Assembly: GCA_900319035.1 (NCBI GenBank)
Contig: ONMU01000002.1
Coordinates: forward strand, 1 to 64,000
Reading direction: 5' to 3'
DNA: 64,000 bases
Source of the DNA: an uncultured Bacteroidales bacterium
GTDB taxonomy: Bacteria > Bacteroidota > Bacteroidia > Bacteroidales > Paludibacteraceae
Below the pieces are notes generated by a model that saw nothing but the letters and a program-made list of their open reading frames with translations, did no database searches and had not been told where the DNA came from. Below are positions 1 to 7,290 of the stretch, in pieces (positions within the stretch are counted from its first letter, which is position 1; each line of letters begins with the position of its first letter). Position numbers and translations under genes: made by a program.

Positions 1-495
1 GTGGCACTCGCCGCACAACGTCTTGCAGACCCTGCTGCTATGGCAGGAGGCGTGATAGACCCACTGCCGGACGATGCACCGCAGTTCGTCAAGGACTACC
101 ACGATTACTACAAGACCGCCCGTGGTTATCACGCCCGTTCCGGCAACTCGAATGACGGTTGGCGTGTCATCGGCACGCAAGCATATGCCAACAGCCGTTT
201 CCTGTATTACATCAACGAGATCCGTTCGGCGGTTCTGATCATGCACGGTGAGAACGCACACAGCCGTTATTTCGGCGAAGCGGCATACCATTACATGGTG
301 GACGGCAAGGCGGACGGCTACAAAACCGTGGTGGCTCCGAATCCCTGTCCCGAGAACAAAGAGTTGCTTATCATTCCCGATGCATCGCATTGCGACCTTT
401 ATGACGGCGGCTATACCGAACCGGCAGGTCAAGGCGAACCCAAGAACCTCATTCCTTGGGACAAGTTGGCTGCGTTCTTTGAGAAAAATCTGTGA
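1..495 (+). CDS. Alpha/beta hydrolase, C-terminal part (5' end outside window)
   Basis: The reading frame is open from the first base, so only the C-terminal 164 residues or fewer are here. The pattern is the end of an alpha/beta-hydrolase fold: a strand followed by MHGE (about fragment residues 81-84), and a late PDASHCDLYD segment whose His (about 130) is placed like the catalytic histidine. It resembles the uncharacterised secreted or cytoplasmic hydrolases common in Bacteroidota; the substrate cannot be told. The nucleophile elbow lies upstream of the window. A terminator-like hairpin starts about 20 bp after the stop. Family call is fairly safe; specificity is unknown. Confidence 0.7.
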   Translation: MALAAQRLADPAAMAGGVIDPLPDDAPQFVKDYHDYYKTARGYHARSGNSNDGWRVIGTQAYANSRFLYYINEIRSAVLIMHGENAHSRYFGEAAYHYMVDGKADGYKTVVAPNPCPENKELLIIPDASHCDLYDGGYTEPAGQGEPKNLIPWDKLAAFFEKNL

Positions 496-515
496 TAAAT
501 AGTTAAAATAACAAA

Positions 516-551
516 AAAAATCCTGCATACATTTGCGTATGTGGGATTTTT
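516..551 (+). terminator. Intrinsic terminator hairpin overlapping the next promoter
   Basis: AAAAATCC (516-523) pairs with GGATTTTT (544-551). After a TG/TG internal mismatch, CATAC (526-530) pairs with GTATG (537-541). The T-run closes the right arm. The six-base loop 531-536 holds the TTTG that acts as the -33 box of the following promoter, so one stretch seems to end the hydrolase transcript and start the next. Confidence 0.6.
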
Positions 552-563
552 GTTGTACCTTTG
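532..563 (+). promoter_or_regulatory. Bacteroidota-type promoter for the flavodoxin-fold reductase gene
   Basis: TTTG (532-535), 20-bp spacer, TACCTTTG (556-563). This matches the -33/-7 pattern recognised by the Bacteroidota primary sigma factor. Start of transcription would fall near 570, about 30 bases before the ATG. Confidence 0.75.
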
Positions 564-601
564 CACCCGAAATATATTGAATTTTGAATTTTTAATTTAT
601 A

Positions 602-1225
602 ATGAAGGTATTATTGATCAATGGTTCGCCGCGAAAGAACGGCAACACCTTTACGGCGCTTAGCGAGATTGCCAAGACGCTTCAGTCCGAAGGTCTCGAA
701 ACCGAGATCGTTTGGATCGGCAACAAACCTATCCGTGGCTGTGTAGCTTGCGGTACATGCAAGACGAAAGCGAACGGTCGTTGTGTCTTTGACGACGATG
801 TGTGCAACACTATCTCTGCCAAGTTCGCCGAAGCGGATGGTTTTGTCTTCGGCTCGCCTGTCTATTACGGTCAGCCCAACGGCGCTCTCCTTGCTATCAT
901 GCAACGTGCGTTCTTCTCCAACGGCGCGAACCTTCAGAACAAACCGGCTGCGGCTGTGACGATCTGCCGAAGAGGTGGTGCTACGGCGGCTTTCGAGGCG
1001 CTCCAGATGCCGCTTCAGATGATGAATATGCCGCTGGCTACTTCGCAGTATTGGAACATCGCTTATGGTCGTGAGGAAGGACAGGCTTCACAGGACACCG
1101 AAGGAATGCAGACCATGCGTACCTTGGCGTACAACCTCGCTTGGATGATCCGTGGCCTGAGAGGCGAGAACGCACCCTCCCTGCCCGAAAGAGAGCCTTG
1201 GCAACCGATGCATTTCATCCGATAG
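602..1225 (+). CDS. NAD(P)H-dependent FMN reductase / iron-sulfur flavoprotein family
   Basis: A 207-residue flavodoxin-fold protein. The phosphate-binding loop GSPRKNGNT (8-16) and GSPVYYG (84-90) are the FMN-contact motifs of the NADPH-dependent FMN reductase family. Cysteines 47, 50, 53 and 61 (C-x2-C-x2-C-x7-C) resemble the cluster-binding set of iron-sulfur flavoproteins, so it may carry an Fe-S cluster as well as FMN. It is probably a cytoplasmic electron-transfer or quinone/metal-reducing enzyme. The DUF389 gene follows after 32 bp and is probably co-transcribed. The exact substrate is not visible. Confidence 0.8.
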   Translation: MKVLLINGSPRKNGNTFTALSEIAKTLQSEGLETEIVWIGNKPIRGCVACGTCKTKANGRCVFDDDVCNTISAKFAEADGFVFGSPVYYGQPNGALLAIMQRAFFSNGANLQNKPAAAVTICRRGGATAAFEALQMPLQMMNMPLATSQYWNIAYGREEGQASQDTEGMQTMRTLAYNLAWMIRGLRGENAPSLPEREPWQPMHFIR

Positions 1226-1257
1226 TTTGAAAGATAAACAATTAAAACAATAATCTT

Positions 1258-2571
1258 ATGACGTACTCGCAGTTTAAGAACCGTGCAGGGCATTTTCTTC
1301 GCAAACAACTTAGTTTGACCAATTACATAGATGTGCAGGCAGCGGATGAGAATATCCGTAAGAATATCCCGTTCCGCGGACCGAATATCTACATTTTGTT
1401 TGTTGCGATTGTGATTGCTTCGGTGGGATTGAACGTGAACTCTATTCCGGTGATCATCGGTGCGATGTTGATCTCGCCGCTGATGAGTCCGATCATCGGT
1501 TTCGGTTTGGGTTTGGGAACCAACGATGCACAGCTGATCATCAAGTCCTTGCGGCATCTGGGTATCATGTTCGTAGTCAGTCTGATTGCCTCGACGCTCT
1601 ATTTCATGGTGACGCCTTTGGAGATGGATAACCCGACGGAGTTGATGGCTCGAACTAATCCTTCGGTGTATGATGTCTTCATCGCTTTCTTCGGCGGTAT
1701 AGCTGGTATATTGGAACTCTCGCGTAAGGAGAAAGGAACTGTTCTTTCCGGAGTAGCGATTGCTACTGCTCTCATGCCGCCCTTGTGTACGGTCGGTTAT
1801 GGTATCGCTAACTGGAATTGGCATTTTGCAGGAGGTGCGCTCTATCTGTTTTTCATCAACTGTATCTTCATCGCTTTAGCGACGTACCTTGTTGTTAAGT
1901 ATCTACATTTCCCGTCCAAGATAGAGAAGAAATCGTACAAGAGTCTGATCACGTACGGCTTGCTGATCTTAGTAGTGCTCGTACCCAGTTTCTTTAGTGC
2001 TTATTCGATCGTTTTGGAGAACCGTTTTGCCAATTCTGCGCGGCATTTCGTAAAGGAGAATAAATCCATCGGAGGTACGTACATCTATGACTACAACACC
2101 GATGTGACGTCCAGACCGTACGGGCTGACGCTGCGTCTCGCCGGTGAGAGTCTGACGAATGATAACCGCGCGTTGCTCTATACCGAAGCGGAGAAATATG
2201 GTATCTCTCATACACAGATCCATATTCTTGAAGACGCCACTATCGAAGTAAGACGTCTCAATGAGACGGAGATCATGCGGGATTGGTTAGCGACCAACGA
2301 GCAGCAGTTGAAACAACGCGACGACTCTATCCGCGTGCTCAATGCCCGCATTCAACGTTTGGCATCCCAACAACTGCCTGCGGAGCAGATCTCTGCCGAA
2401 CTCAAAGCGCAGTGGCCTCAGATAGAAAACGTTACGTTGGCGCGCAATGAGAATCAGATCGTCTTGGTGCTCGATTCTAAACGTTCCATCAAGAAAGATG
2501 ATAAGGAACGAATACGCGAATGGCTATCCGTTCGTTTGCAAGCCAAGAACATCTTGGTGGTTAATCAATGA
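1258..2571 (+). CDS. DUF389 family integral membrane protein
   Basis: 437 residues. The N-terminal part has several hydrophobic segments (first at about 44-62) and carries the family signature GLNVNSIPVIIGAMLISPLM (57-76). Hydrophobic segments continue to about residue 255, followed by a hydrophilic C-terminal domain of about 180 residues that includes a coiled-coil-like stretch (about 340-380). DUF389 (TIGR00341-type) proteins are inner-membrane proteins of unknown function. It follows the reductase gene closely, suggesting one operon, but no functional link can be drawn. Confidence 0.8.
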   Translation: MTYSQFKNRAGHFLRKQLSLTNYIDVQAADENIRKNIPFRGPNIYILFVAIVIASVGLNVNSIPVIIGAMLISPLMSPIIGFGLGLGTNDAQLIIKSLRHLGIMFVVSLIASTLYFMVTPLEMDNPTELMARTNPSVYDVFIAFFGGIAGILELSRKEKGTVLSGVAIATALMPPLCTVGYGIANWNWHFAGGALYLFFINCIFIALATYLVVKYLHFPSKIEKKSYKSLITYGLLILVVLVPSFFSAYSIVLENRFANSARHFVKENKSIGGTYIYDYNTDVTSRPYGLTLRLAGESLTNDNRALLYTEAEKYGISHTQIHILEDATIEVRRLNETEIMRDWLATNEQQLKQRDDSIRVLNARIQRLASQQLPAEQISAELKAQWPQIENVTLARNENQIVLVLDSKRSIKKDDKERIREWLSVRLQAKNILVVNQ

Positions 2572-2619
2572 GCACTACGAACAATAGAAAATTCATGTAA
2601 ACCCAAAAATAATAGTAAT

Positions 2620-3168
2620 ATGGCAACCATTTATGATTTCAAAGTCCTCAATAACAGAGGCAAAGAAGTAGATTTCGCAGACTACAAAGGTCAAGTGCTC
2701 CTCATCGTTAATACCGCTTCGAAATGCGGTTTCACGCCGCAGTACGATGGTCTGGAGGCACTGTATAAGAAATACAAAGACCAAGGATTCGTCATCCTCG
2801 GCTTCCCTTGCGATCAGTTCGCTAACCAAGAGCCGGGCAGCGATGAGCAGATCGAGGAGTTCTGCCGTCTCAACCACGGTGTGACCTTCCCGCTAATGGC
2901 GAAGAGTGATGTCAATGGTGAGAACGCTAATCCGGTCTTTGAGTACCTCAAGGCACAAGCTCCGACAGAGGAGTACAAAGGCGTCAAAGCCAAAGCTACG
3001 CACCTCATGCTCAAAGGTATCAGCAAGACGTACAAGAAAGAGAACGATATTCTTTGGAACTTCACCAAGTTCCTTGTATCGAAGGACGGCAAGACGATCC
3101 AGCGCTTTGCACCGGTAGCGGAACCTAAGGACTTCGAGGCAAACATCGTAGCCGAGTTGGCAAAATAA
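2620..3168 (+). CDS. Glutathione peroxidase-family thiol peroxidase
   Basis: 182 residues, usual length. The peroxidatic site NTASKCGFTPQY has Cys36 in place of selenocysteine. Next comes the GFPCDQFANQEPG block (61-73, Gln70), then the WNF motif (146-148). These give the Cys-Gln-Trp-Asn tetrad of the family. Cys82 lies near the usual resolving-cysteine helix, so this is probably a thioredoxin-dependent peroxidase reducing hydroperoxides in the cytoplasm. No clear promoter is seen in the 48-bp gap after the DUF389 gene, so it may be read through. A hairpin with a T-run follows at 3218-3247. Confidence 0.9.
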   Translation: MATIYDFKVLNNRGKEVDFADYKGQVLLIVNTASKCGFTPQYDGLEALYKKYKDQGFVILGFPCDQFANQEPGSDEQIEEFCRLNHGVTFPLMAKSDVNGENANPVFEYLKAQAPTEEYKGVKAKATHLMLKGISKTYKKENDILWNFTKFLVSKDGKTIQRFAPVAEPKDFEANIVAELAK

Positions 3169-3217
3169 CCAACGACTTTCTCTCCTCTTATCAATCGTAC
3201 CTCGGAAAAGTATTCAT

Positions 3218-3247
3218 CGTAAAATCGTCAATAATTTACGTTTTTTT
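3218..3247 (+). terminator. Probable intrinsic terminator after glutathione peroxidase
   Basis: CGTAAA (3218-3223) and TTTACG (3235-3240) form a 6-bp stem with an 11-base loop, followed by seven T. The stem is short and AT-rich, so strength is uncertain. Confidence 0.5.
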
Positions 3248-3257
3248 GTCGTTTTTA

Positions 3258-3289
3258 TTTGCATATGTCCCATTTTTGTAGTACCTTTG
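3258..3289 (+). promoter_or_regulatory. Promoter of the queFCDE operon
   Basis: TTTG (3258-3261), 20-bp spacer, TACCTTTG (3282-3289). Transcription would start near 3296, giving a leader of about 57 bases. The leader contains a 6-bp hairpin AGAGTG/CACTCT (3303-3308/3321-3326) with a 12-base loop and an A-rich tail. Confidence 0.75.
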
Positions 3290-3352
3290 CAGTCGATTTG
3301 AAAGAGTGCTACTGTTTTTCCACTCTCCGTAACAATAAAAACTGAAAACAAT

Positions 3353-3832
3353 ATGCGAACAGAAAATGAATTACAGGGGGTTACCCTCCTTGGGAACCAA
3401 CACGTGCAGTATAGCGATAATTACAATCCCGACGTGCTGGAGACCTTCCCGAACAAACACCCTGAAAACGAGTATCTCGTTACCTTCAACTGCCCGGAGT
3501 TCACCACGCTTTGCCCCAAGACAGGACAGCCGGATTTCGGACATATTTATATCTCTTATATCCCGCGTGAGAAGATGGTGGAGAGCAAAAGTCTCAAACT
3601 CTACCTCTTTTCCTTCCGCAACCATGGGGATTTTCATGAAGATTGCGTGAACATCATCATGAAAGATCTGGTCAAGTTGATGGATCCGAAGTACCTTGAG
3701 GTAACAGGCTATTTCATGCCTCGCGGCGGAATCAGCATCTATCCCTTTGCTAACTATGCGGACGAAGCTCATCAGGAGCTCAAAAAGCAGCGGCTTTTTG
3801 AGCAGTTAAAAGCCGCAACCAATAGGAATTGA
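3353..3832 (+). CDS. queF: NADPH-dependent 7-cyano-7-deazaguanine reductase
   Basis: 159 residues, matching the short (type I) form. It reduces preQ0 to preQ1, the last small-molecule step before insertion into tRNA in queuosine synthesis. Visible landmarks are the catalytic Cys54 in [13 protein letters not shown] with Asp61, the QueF motif ESKSLKLY (77-84), and HGDFHE (91-96). It is first of four queuosine genes in a row, behind a clear promoter. The next gene follows after a 38-bp AT-rich spacer. It acts in the cytoplasm. Confidence 0.95.
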   Translation: MRTENELQGVTLLGNQHVQYSDNYNPDVLETFPNKHPENEYLVTFNCPEFTTLCPKTGQPDFGHIYISYIPREKMVESKSLKLYLFSFRNHGDFHEDCVNIIMKDLVKLMDPKYLEVTGYFMPRGGISIYPFANYADEAHQELKKQRLFEQLKAATNRN

Positions 3833-3870
3833 GATATTAATTATTCATTGTTAATTATTCTTTATTCATC

Positions 3871-4524
3871 GTGAAAGACTCAATTATTGTTCTGTCCGGT
3901 GGGTTAGACTCCACCACACTTTTGTACGAATACCAATACCGAATTGGTATGGCGCTTTCGTTCCATTATGGAAGCAACCATAACGACCGAGAGTTGGAGT
4001 TCGCCAAACTGCATTGTGAGCGTTTGGGTATTCCTCATAGGATCATTCGTCTGCCGTTCATCAAACAGTTCTTCAAGTCCTCGCTGCTCGAAGGAGCTGA
4101 CGCTATTCCTGAGGGTAACTACGATGAGGCGAACATGAAATCGACCGTTGTGCCGTTCCGTAACGGTATCATGCTCTCCATCGCAGCAGGTATAGCGGAG
4201 AACAACAAACTGCAATACGTCCTCTTGGCAAACCATGCCGGAGACCATACGATCTATCCGGATTGTCGTCCGGAGTTTGTGGAAGCGATGAACAACGCAA
4301 TCCATTTCGGCACATGGAACGGCGTTCAGTTGCTTACGCCTTATACCCATCTGACCAAGGCAGAGATCGCGTCCAAAGGCAAAGACCTGCATATCGACTA
4401 CTCGGAGACTTGGAGTTGCTACAAAGGCGGCGAGCATCATTGCGGAGTCTGCGGAACGTGCCGCGAACGCAAAGAGGCTTTAGCACAAGCCGGGATTGAG
4501 GATCATACGGTGTATGAGAAGTAA
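3871..4524 (+). CDS. queC: 7-cyano-7-deazaguanine synthase
   Basis: 217 residues, normal length. It makes preQ0 from 7-carboxy-7-deazaguanine, ammonia and ATP. The PP-loop SGGLDST (9-15) binds ATP. The zinc site is Cys183, Cys191, Cys194 and Cys197 in the C-terminal CYKGGEHHCGVCGTC. The start is a GTG, preceded by an AT-rich repeat-like spacer. It is followed by queD after a 23-bp tract of AAAATT repeats whose last three bases are the queD start codon. Confidence 0.96.
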   Translation: MKDSIIVLSGGLDSTTLLYEYQYRIGMALSFHYGSNHNDRELEFAKLHCERLGIPHRIIRLPFIKQFFKSSLLEGADAIPEGNYDEANMKSTVVPFRNGIMLSIAAGIAENNKLQYVLLANHAGDHTIYPDCRPEFVEAMNNAIHFGTWNGVQLLTPYTHLTKAEIASKGKDLHIDYSETWSCYKGGEHHCGVCGTCRERKEALAQAGIEDHTVYEK

Positions 4525-4525
4525 A

Positions 4526-4550
4526 AATTAAAAATTAAAAATTAAGAATG
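4526..4550 (+). repeat. AATTA-type short tandem repeat ending in the queD start codon
   Basis: A short tandem repeat (unit about AAAATT) that ends AAGAATG, where ATG starts queD. The same 25 bases occur at 62143-62167, where the ATG starts the KdsC-like gene. A close relative lies in frame inside the DAHP synthase-chorismate mutase gene (44037-44069, minus strand). Confidence 0.85.
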
Positions 4551-4880
4551 TACTACGTAGAGAAGAGGATAGAGATTTCTGCGGCGCATAATTTGATGCT
4601 TTCGTATGAGAGCAAATGCGAGAACCTGCATGGTCATAACTGGATCATCGTCGTGTATTGCAAAGCCAAAGAGCTGAACCAAGACGGTATGGTGACCGAC
4701 TTCACGCATATCAAGAAAGTGGTCAAGGACACTTTTGACCATAAGTATATCAACGAAATACTCGATGTCAACCCATCGGCGGAGAACATCGCCAAATGGA
4801 TCTGCGACCATGTGGAGAACTGCTATAAAGTCTCCGTCCAAGAATCCGAGGGCAATACGGCAATCTATGAGAGGGATTGA
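4548..4880 (+). CDS. queD: 6-carboxy-5,6,7,8-tetrahydropterin synthase
   Basis: 110 residues, a compact QueD of the 6-pyruvoyl-tetrahydropterin synthase fold. It converts dihydroneopterin triphosphate to 6-carboxytetrahydropterin. His14, His28 and His30 (HGH) are the zinc ligands and Cys24 in KCENLHGHNW is the catalytic cysteine. Asp64-His65 fit the second catalytic site. The queE start codon overlaps its stop (TGATG), a sign of translational coupling. Confidence 0.95.
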   Translation: MYYVEKRIEISAAHNLMLSYESKCENLHGHNWIIVVYCKAKELNQDGMVTDFTHIKKVVKDTFDHKYINEILDVNPSAENIAKWICDHVENCYKVSVQESEGNTAIYERD

Positions 4881-5500
4881 TGTATCGCGTTAACGAAATA
4901 TTTTATACGCTTCAGGGAGAAGGAGCACATAGCGGCATCCCTGCGGTGTTTGTGCGATTCAGCGGATGTAACCTTCGCTGCCCTTGGTGTGACACCGATT
5001 TCACGGACTACAACGAGATGACGGCGGAACAGATCGTAGCGGAAGTGGTGGAGCTGTACGACATTCCCAACGAACGGCATAAGATGTGCGTGCTGACGGG
5101 AGGCGAACCTTCCTTACAAGTGGACAAGTCGCTTATTGACGCCCTGCACGAGGCAGGTTTCTATATTGGTATAGAGACCAACGGCACACGTCCGCTTCCG
5201 GAAGGCATCGATTGGATCACTTGTTCACCCAAAGAGGGCACGAAGCTGGCTCTGCGCAAGGTGAATGAGGTCAAAGTGGTCTTTACCGGCACGTATGATC
5301 CGGAGGTCTGGCGCGAACAGATAGAGGCGGAACACTGGTTGCTTCAACCGCTTCGTTTTACGGGAGATTGGCTCATCGAGAACGTCGATGCCGGCGAAGA
5401 TGACCGCAATGATAATCTCGATGATACCGTTCGGTATATCCTTTCTCATCCTTTCTGGCGGTTAAGCGTCCAGTTACACAAAATAGTCGGGCTTCGATAG
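4880..5500 (+). CDS. queE: 7-carboxy-7-deazaguanine synthase (radical SAM)
   Basis: 206 residues from the ATG at 4880, preferred over a TTG one codon upstream because the ATG overlaps the queD stop. It performs the radical-SAM ring contraction to 7-carboxy-7-deazaguanine. The cluster-binding Cys30-x3-Cys34-x2-Cys37 sits in GCNLRCPWCDTDF, preceded by LQGEG, and GGEP (74-77) binds the SAM amino group. It completes queF-C-D-E; folE, needed to start the pathway from GTP, is not in this window. A perfect 12-bp terminator stem begins inside the last codons. Confidence 0.95.
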   Translation: MYRVNEIFYTLQGEGAHSGIPAVFVRFSGCNLRCPWCDTDFTDYNEMTAEQIVAEVVELYDIPNERHKMCVLTGGEPSLQVDKSLIDALHEAGFYIGIETNGTRPLPEGIDWITCSPKEGTKLALRKVNEVKVVFTGTYDPEVWREQIEAEHWLLQPLRFTGDWLIENVDAGEDDRNDNLDDTVRYILSHPFWRLSVQLHKIVGLR

Positions 5501-5519
5501 CCCGACTATTTCTTTCTCT
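5481..5519 (+). terminator. Strong terminator of the que operon
   Basis: AAATAGTCGGGC (5481-5492) and GCCCGACTATTT (5500-5511) form a perfect 12-bp stem with a 7-base loop, followed by CTTTCTCT. The queE stop codon (5498-5500) lies in the loop and right arm. nadC converges from the other side and may use it too. Confidence 0.85.
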
Positions 5520-5538
5520 AAACTCTAAACTCTAAACT

Positions 5539-6405
5539 TTATTTCACCGCCTTGAAGCTCATGTCGAGGCTCTTGTAGCTATGGGTAAGCGCACCGACGG
5601 AGACGAAGTCCACGCCTTGCTCAGCGTACGAGCGAATCGTATCGATGGTGATGCCGCCGGAGGACTCGATCTCCATATGACGACCTGCTTTCTTCTCCCA
5701 TTCACGGATAAGAACCACTGCTTCGCGAGTCTTCTCCGGCGTGAAGTTATCAAGCATGATGCGGTCGGGGATATTGGTCGAAAGGGCTTCGTTGATCTCA
5801 TCGAAATTACGCACCTCAATCTCGATCTTGAGGGCTTTGCCCTTTTCCTTACAATAATCGCGTGCACGCGTAAGCGCGTTCGTGATGCCTCCTGCGAAAT
5901 CCACATGGTTGTCCTTGAGCAGTATCATGTCGAAAAGACCAATACGGTGGTTCATTCCACCTCCGAGTGCTACAGCCTCTTTCTCCAGATAGCGCAGTCC
6001 CGGCGTCGTCTTACGGGTGTCGAGCACGTGGCAACCGGTGTCCTCGATGAGGGATTGATACTTATGCGCGGTGGTCGCTACGCCGGACATACGTTGCATG
6101 ATATTGAGCATCGTACGCTCGATCTGCAGGAGACTCAGCTCTTTGCCATAGACCTTGAAAGCCACGTCTCCGGGCTTCACATAATCGCCGTCATGCAGGA
6201 ACTGTTCCACACGGCACTCCGGATCGAAATAGGCGATGATCTCTTTCGCTACCTCAACACCGGCTAACACGCCTGTATCTTTGATGATCAACTGCTGGCA
6301 ACCCATTTGGGTCGGAGGAATACAACTGAGCGAGGTGTGATCACCATCACGGATGTCCTCTTCAAACCAGATAGCAATAAGCTTACGAAGTTCTTGTTTT
6401 TCCAT
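5539..6405 (-). CDS. nadC: Nicotinate-nucleotide pyrophosphorylase (quinolinate phosphoribosyltransferase)
   Basis: 288 residues, typical length. It converts quinolinate and PRPP to nicotinate mononucleotide in de novo NAD synthesis. The barrel motifs are clear: DTRKTTPGLRYLEKEAVALGGG, HRIGLFDMILLKDNH, IEIEVRNFDE and the late ESSGGI followed by VDFVSVGALTHS. It is a lone gene with its own promoter, divergent from the rlmH unit. nadA and nadB are not in the window. Confidence 0.96.
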   Translation of the reverse strand: MEKQELRKLIAIWFEEDIRDGDHTSLSCIPPTQMGCQQLIIKDTGVLAGVEVAKEIIAYFDPECRVEQFLHDGDYVKPGDVAFKVYGKELSLLQIERTMLNIMQRMSGVATTAHKYQSLIEDTGCHVLDTRKTTPGLRYLEKEAVALGGGMNHRIGLFDMILLKDNHVDFAGGITNALTRARDYCKEKGKALKIEIEVRNFDEINEALSTNIPDRIMLDNFTPEKTREAVVLIREWEKKAGRHMEIESSGGITIDTIRSYAEQGVDFVSVGALTHSYKSLDMSFKAVK

Positions 6406-6425
6406 AATCTGTAAAATTTATGCTG

Positions 6426-6457
6426 CAAAATTACTCTTTTTTTTGCACATATGCAAA
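6426..6457 (-). promoter_or_regulatory. nadC promoter
   Basis: On the minus strand, TTTG (6457-6454), 20-bp spacer, TAATTTTG (6433-6426). Transcription would start about 15 bases before the ATG. The -33 region is the near-palindrome TTGCATATGTGCAA, shared with the divergent promoter. Confidence 0.75.
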
Positions 6458-6473
6458 TTTTTTTGTACTTTTG
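6442..6473 (+). promoter_or_regulatory. Promoter of the small secreted ORF and rlmH
   Basis: TTTG (6442-6445), 20-bp spacer, TACTTTTG (6466-6473). The predicted transcription start (about 6479) falls at the GTG of the small ORF, so that ORF would be almost leaderless. The -33 box overlaps that of the opposite nadC promoter. Confidence 0.7.
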
Positions 6474-6477
6474 CAGC

Positions 6478-6699
6478 GTGAAAAAGATATTTTGTATATT
6501 TTTCTTGCTTTGCGCCCTTGTTTCCGGTGTCTTTTCGGCAAGCCGAACCGCCTATTTGGAGAGGCGTCATGAGTTGCGCATCGGATGGGATGGTGTCATG
6601 GGAAATAACGTCATCTATAAATTCCATTGGACAGGCGAGGACTACGAAGCCTATTACACAGATGAAGATTCATTTATTTATGATTGGATCAACGAGTGA
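6478..6699 (+). CDS. Small secreted protein ORF of unknown function, overlapping rlmH
   Basis: From the GTG at 6478 this gives 73 residues: a signal peptide (KKIFCIFFLLCALVSGVFSA), then about 50 residues containing the phrase RRHELRIGWDG. An in-frame ATG at 6451 lies inside the promoter and is unlikely to be used. The ORF overlaps the first 38 bases of rlmH. I associate the RHELRIGW phrase, from memory, with the start of larger Bacteroidota envelope proteins, so this could be a truncated relic. It could also be a real small envelope protein or a translated leader that couples rlmH. Confidence 0.45.
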   Translation: MKKIFCIFFLLCALVSGVFSASRTAYLERRHELRIGWDGVMGNNVIYKFHWTGEDYEAYYTDEDSFIYDWINE

Positions 6700-7132
6700 C
6701 GCTCGTCTCCAATCCCTCATCGACGAATACCGTCAACGGCTCAAACACTATGTGCCGTTTGAGTTGGTGGTGATACCGGATGTCAAGAATGCCAAATCGC
6801 TCAGCCAAGAGCAGCTGAAGACGGCGGAAGGTGAAGCCCTTTTGGCGCGTCTCACGCCTTCGATGGACGTCATTCTTTTGGACGAACACGGCCGTGAGTT
6901 CCGGTCTATGGACTTTGCTGATTATCTGCAAAAGAAGATGTCTTCCGGCAAAGACCTTGCTCTCGTCATCGGCGGTGCTTTTGGTTTCAGTCCGGCTGTC
7001 TATTCCCGTGCAAACGGCAAACTGTCTCTCAGTCAAATGACGTTCTCCCACCAGATGATTCGTCTCATGGCTATCGAACAGATCTACCGTGCTATGACCA
7101 TTCTTCGCAACGAACCATACCACCATGAATAA
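6662..7132 (+). CDS. rlmH: 23S rRNA pseudouridine-1915 N3-methyltransferase
   Basis: 156 residues from the ATG at 6662; longer readings in the same frame only add non-homologous sequence from the overlapping ORF. This SPOUT methyltransferase acts on m3-psi1915 in helix 69 of 23S rRNA. Hallmarks are IGGAFGFS (103-110), LSLSQMTFSHQM (121-132) and EQIYRA (139-144). The ending EPYHHE fits the family's conserved PYHH tail. A repeat-rich spacer of about 160 bp follows. Confidence 0.95.
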   Translation: MKIHLFMIGSTSDARLQSLIDEYRQRLKHYVPFELVVIPDVKNAKSLSQEQLKTAEGEALLARLTPSMDVILLDEHGREFRSMDFADYLQKKMSSGKDLALVIGGAFGFSPAVYSRANGKLSLSQMTFSHQMIRLMAIEQIYRAMTILRNEPYHHE

Positions 7133-7290
7133 GACTGCCCTTCGGGCTGACAGACCATTTCATTGACAGACCATTACATTGACAGACCGCTCACTTCCCT
7201 CGCTGACGGACTGATTATCTAATAGTAATCAGATCTGTATTCTGTCAGTGAACGAAGTGAACGGTCTGTCTTCTGTCAGGCGTAGCCGAT
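7133..7290. repeat. TGACAGACC repeat cluster with a long imperfect inverted repeat
   Basis: Between convergent rlmH and the M23 gene there are direct copies of TGACAGACCATT (with CAT spacers), then two arms that can fold back. GACAGACCGCTCACTTCCCT near 7180 faces GTGAACGGTCTGTC near 7260. The first bases, TAAGACTGCCCTTCGGGC from 7130, recur with one change on the minus strand at about 57857-57879. Related sequence lies inside the NadR-like gene (49867-49929). It may act as a bidirectional terminator. Confidence 0.7.

Noticed and set aside
3303..3340. Confident preQ1-I riboswitch call
   Set aside because: Stem and A-rich tail are suggestive but the loop-tail pseudoknot pairing is not found; kept only as a finding.
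6518..6661. Longer start for RlmH
   Set aside because: The added residues have no RlmH character and overlap the signal-peptide ORF; 156 residues is the family length.
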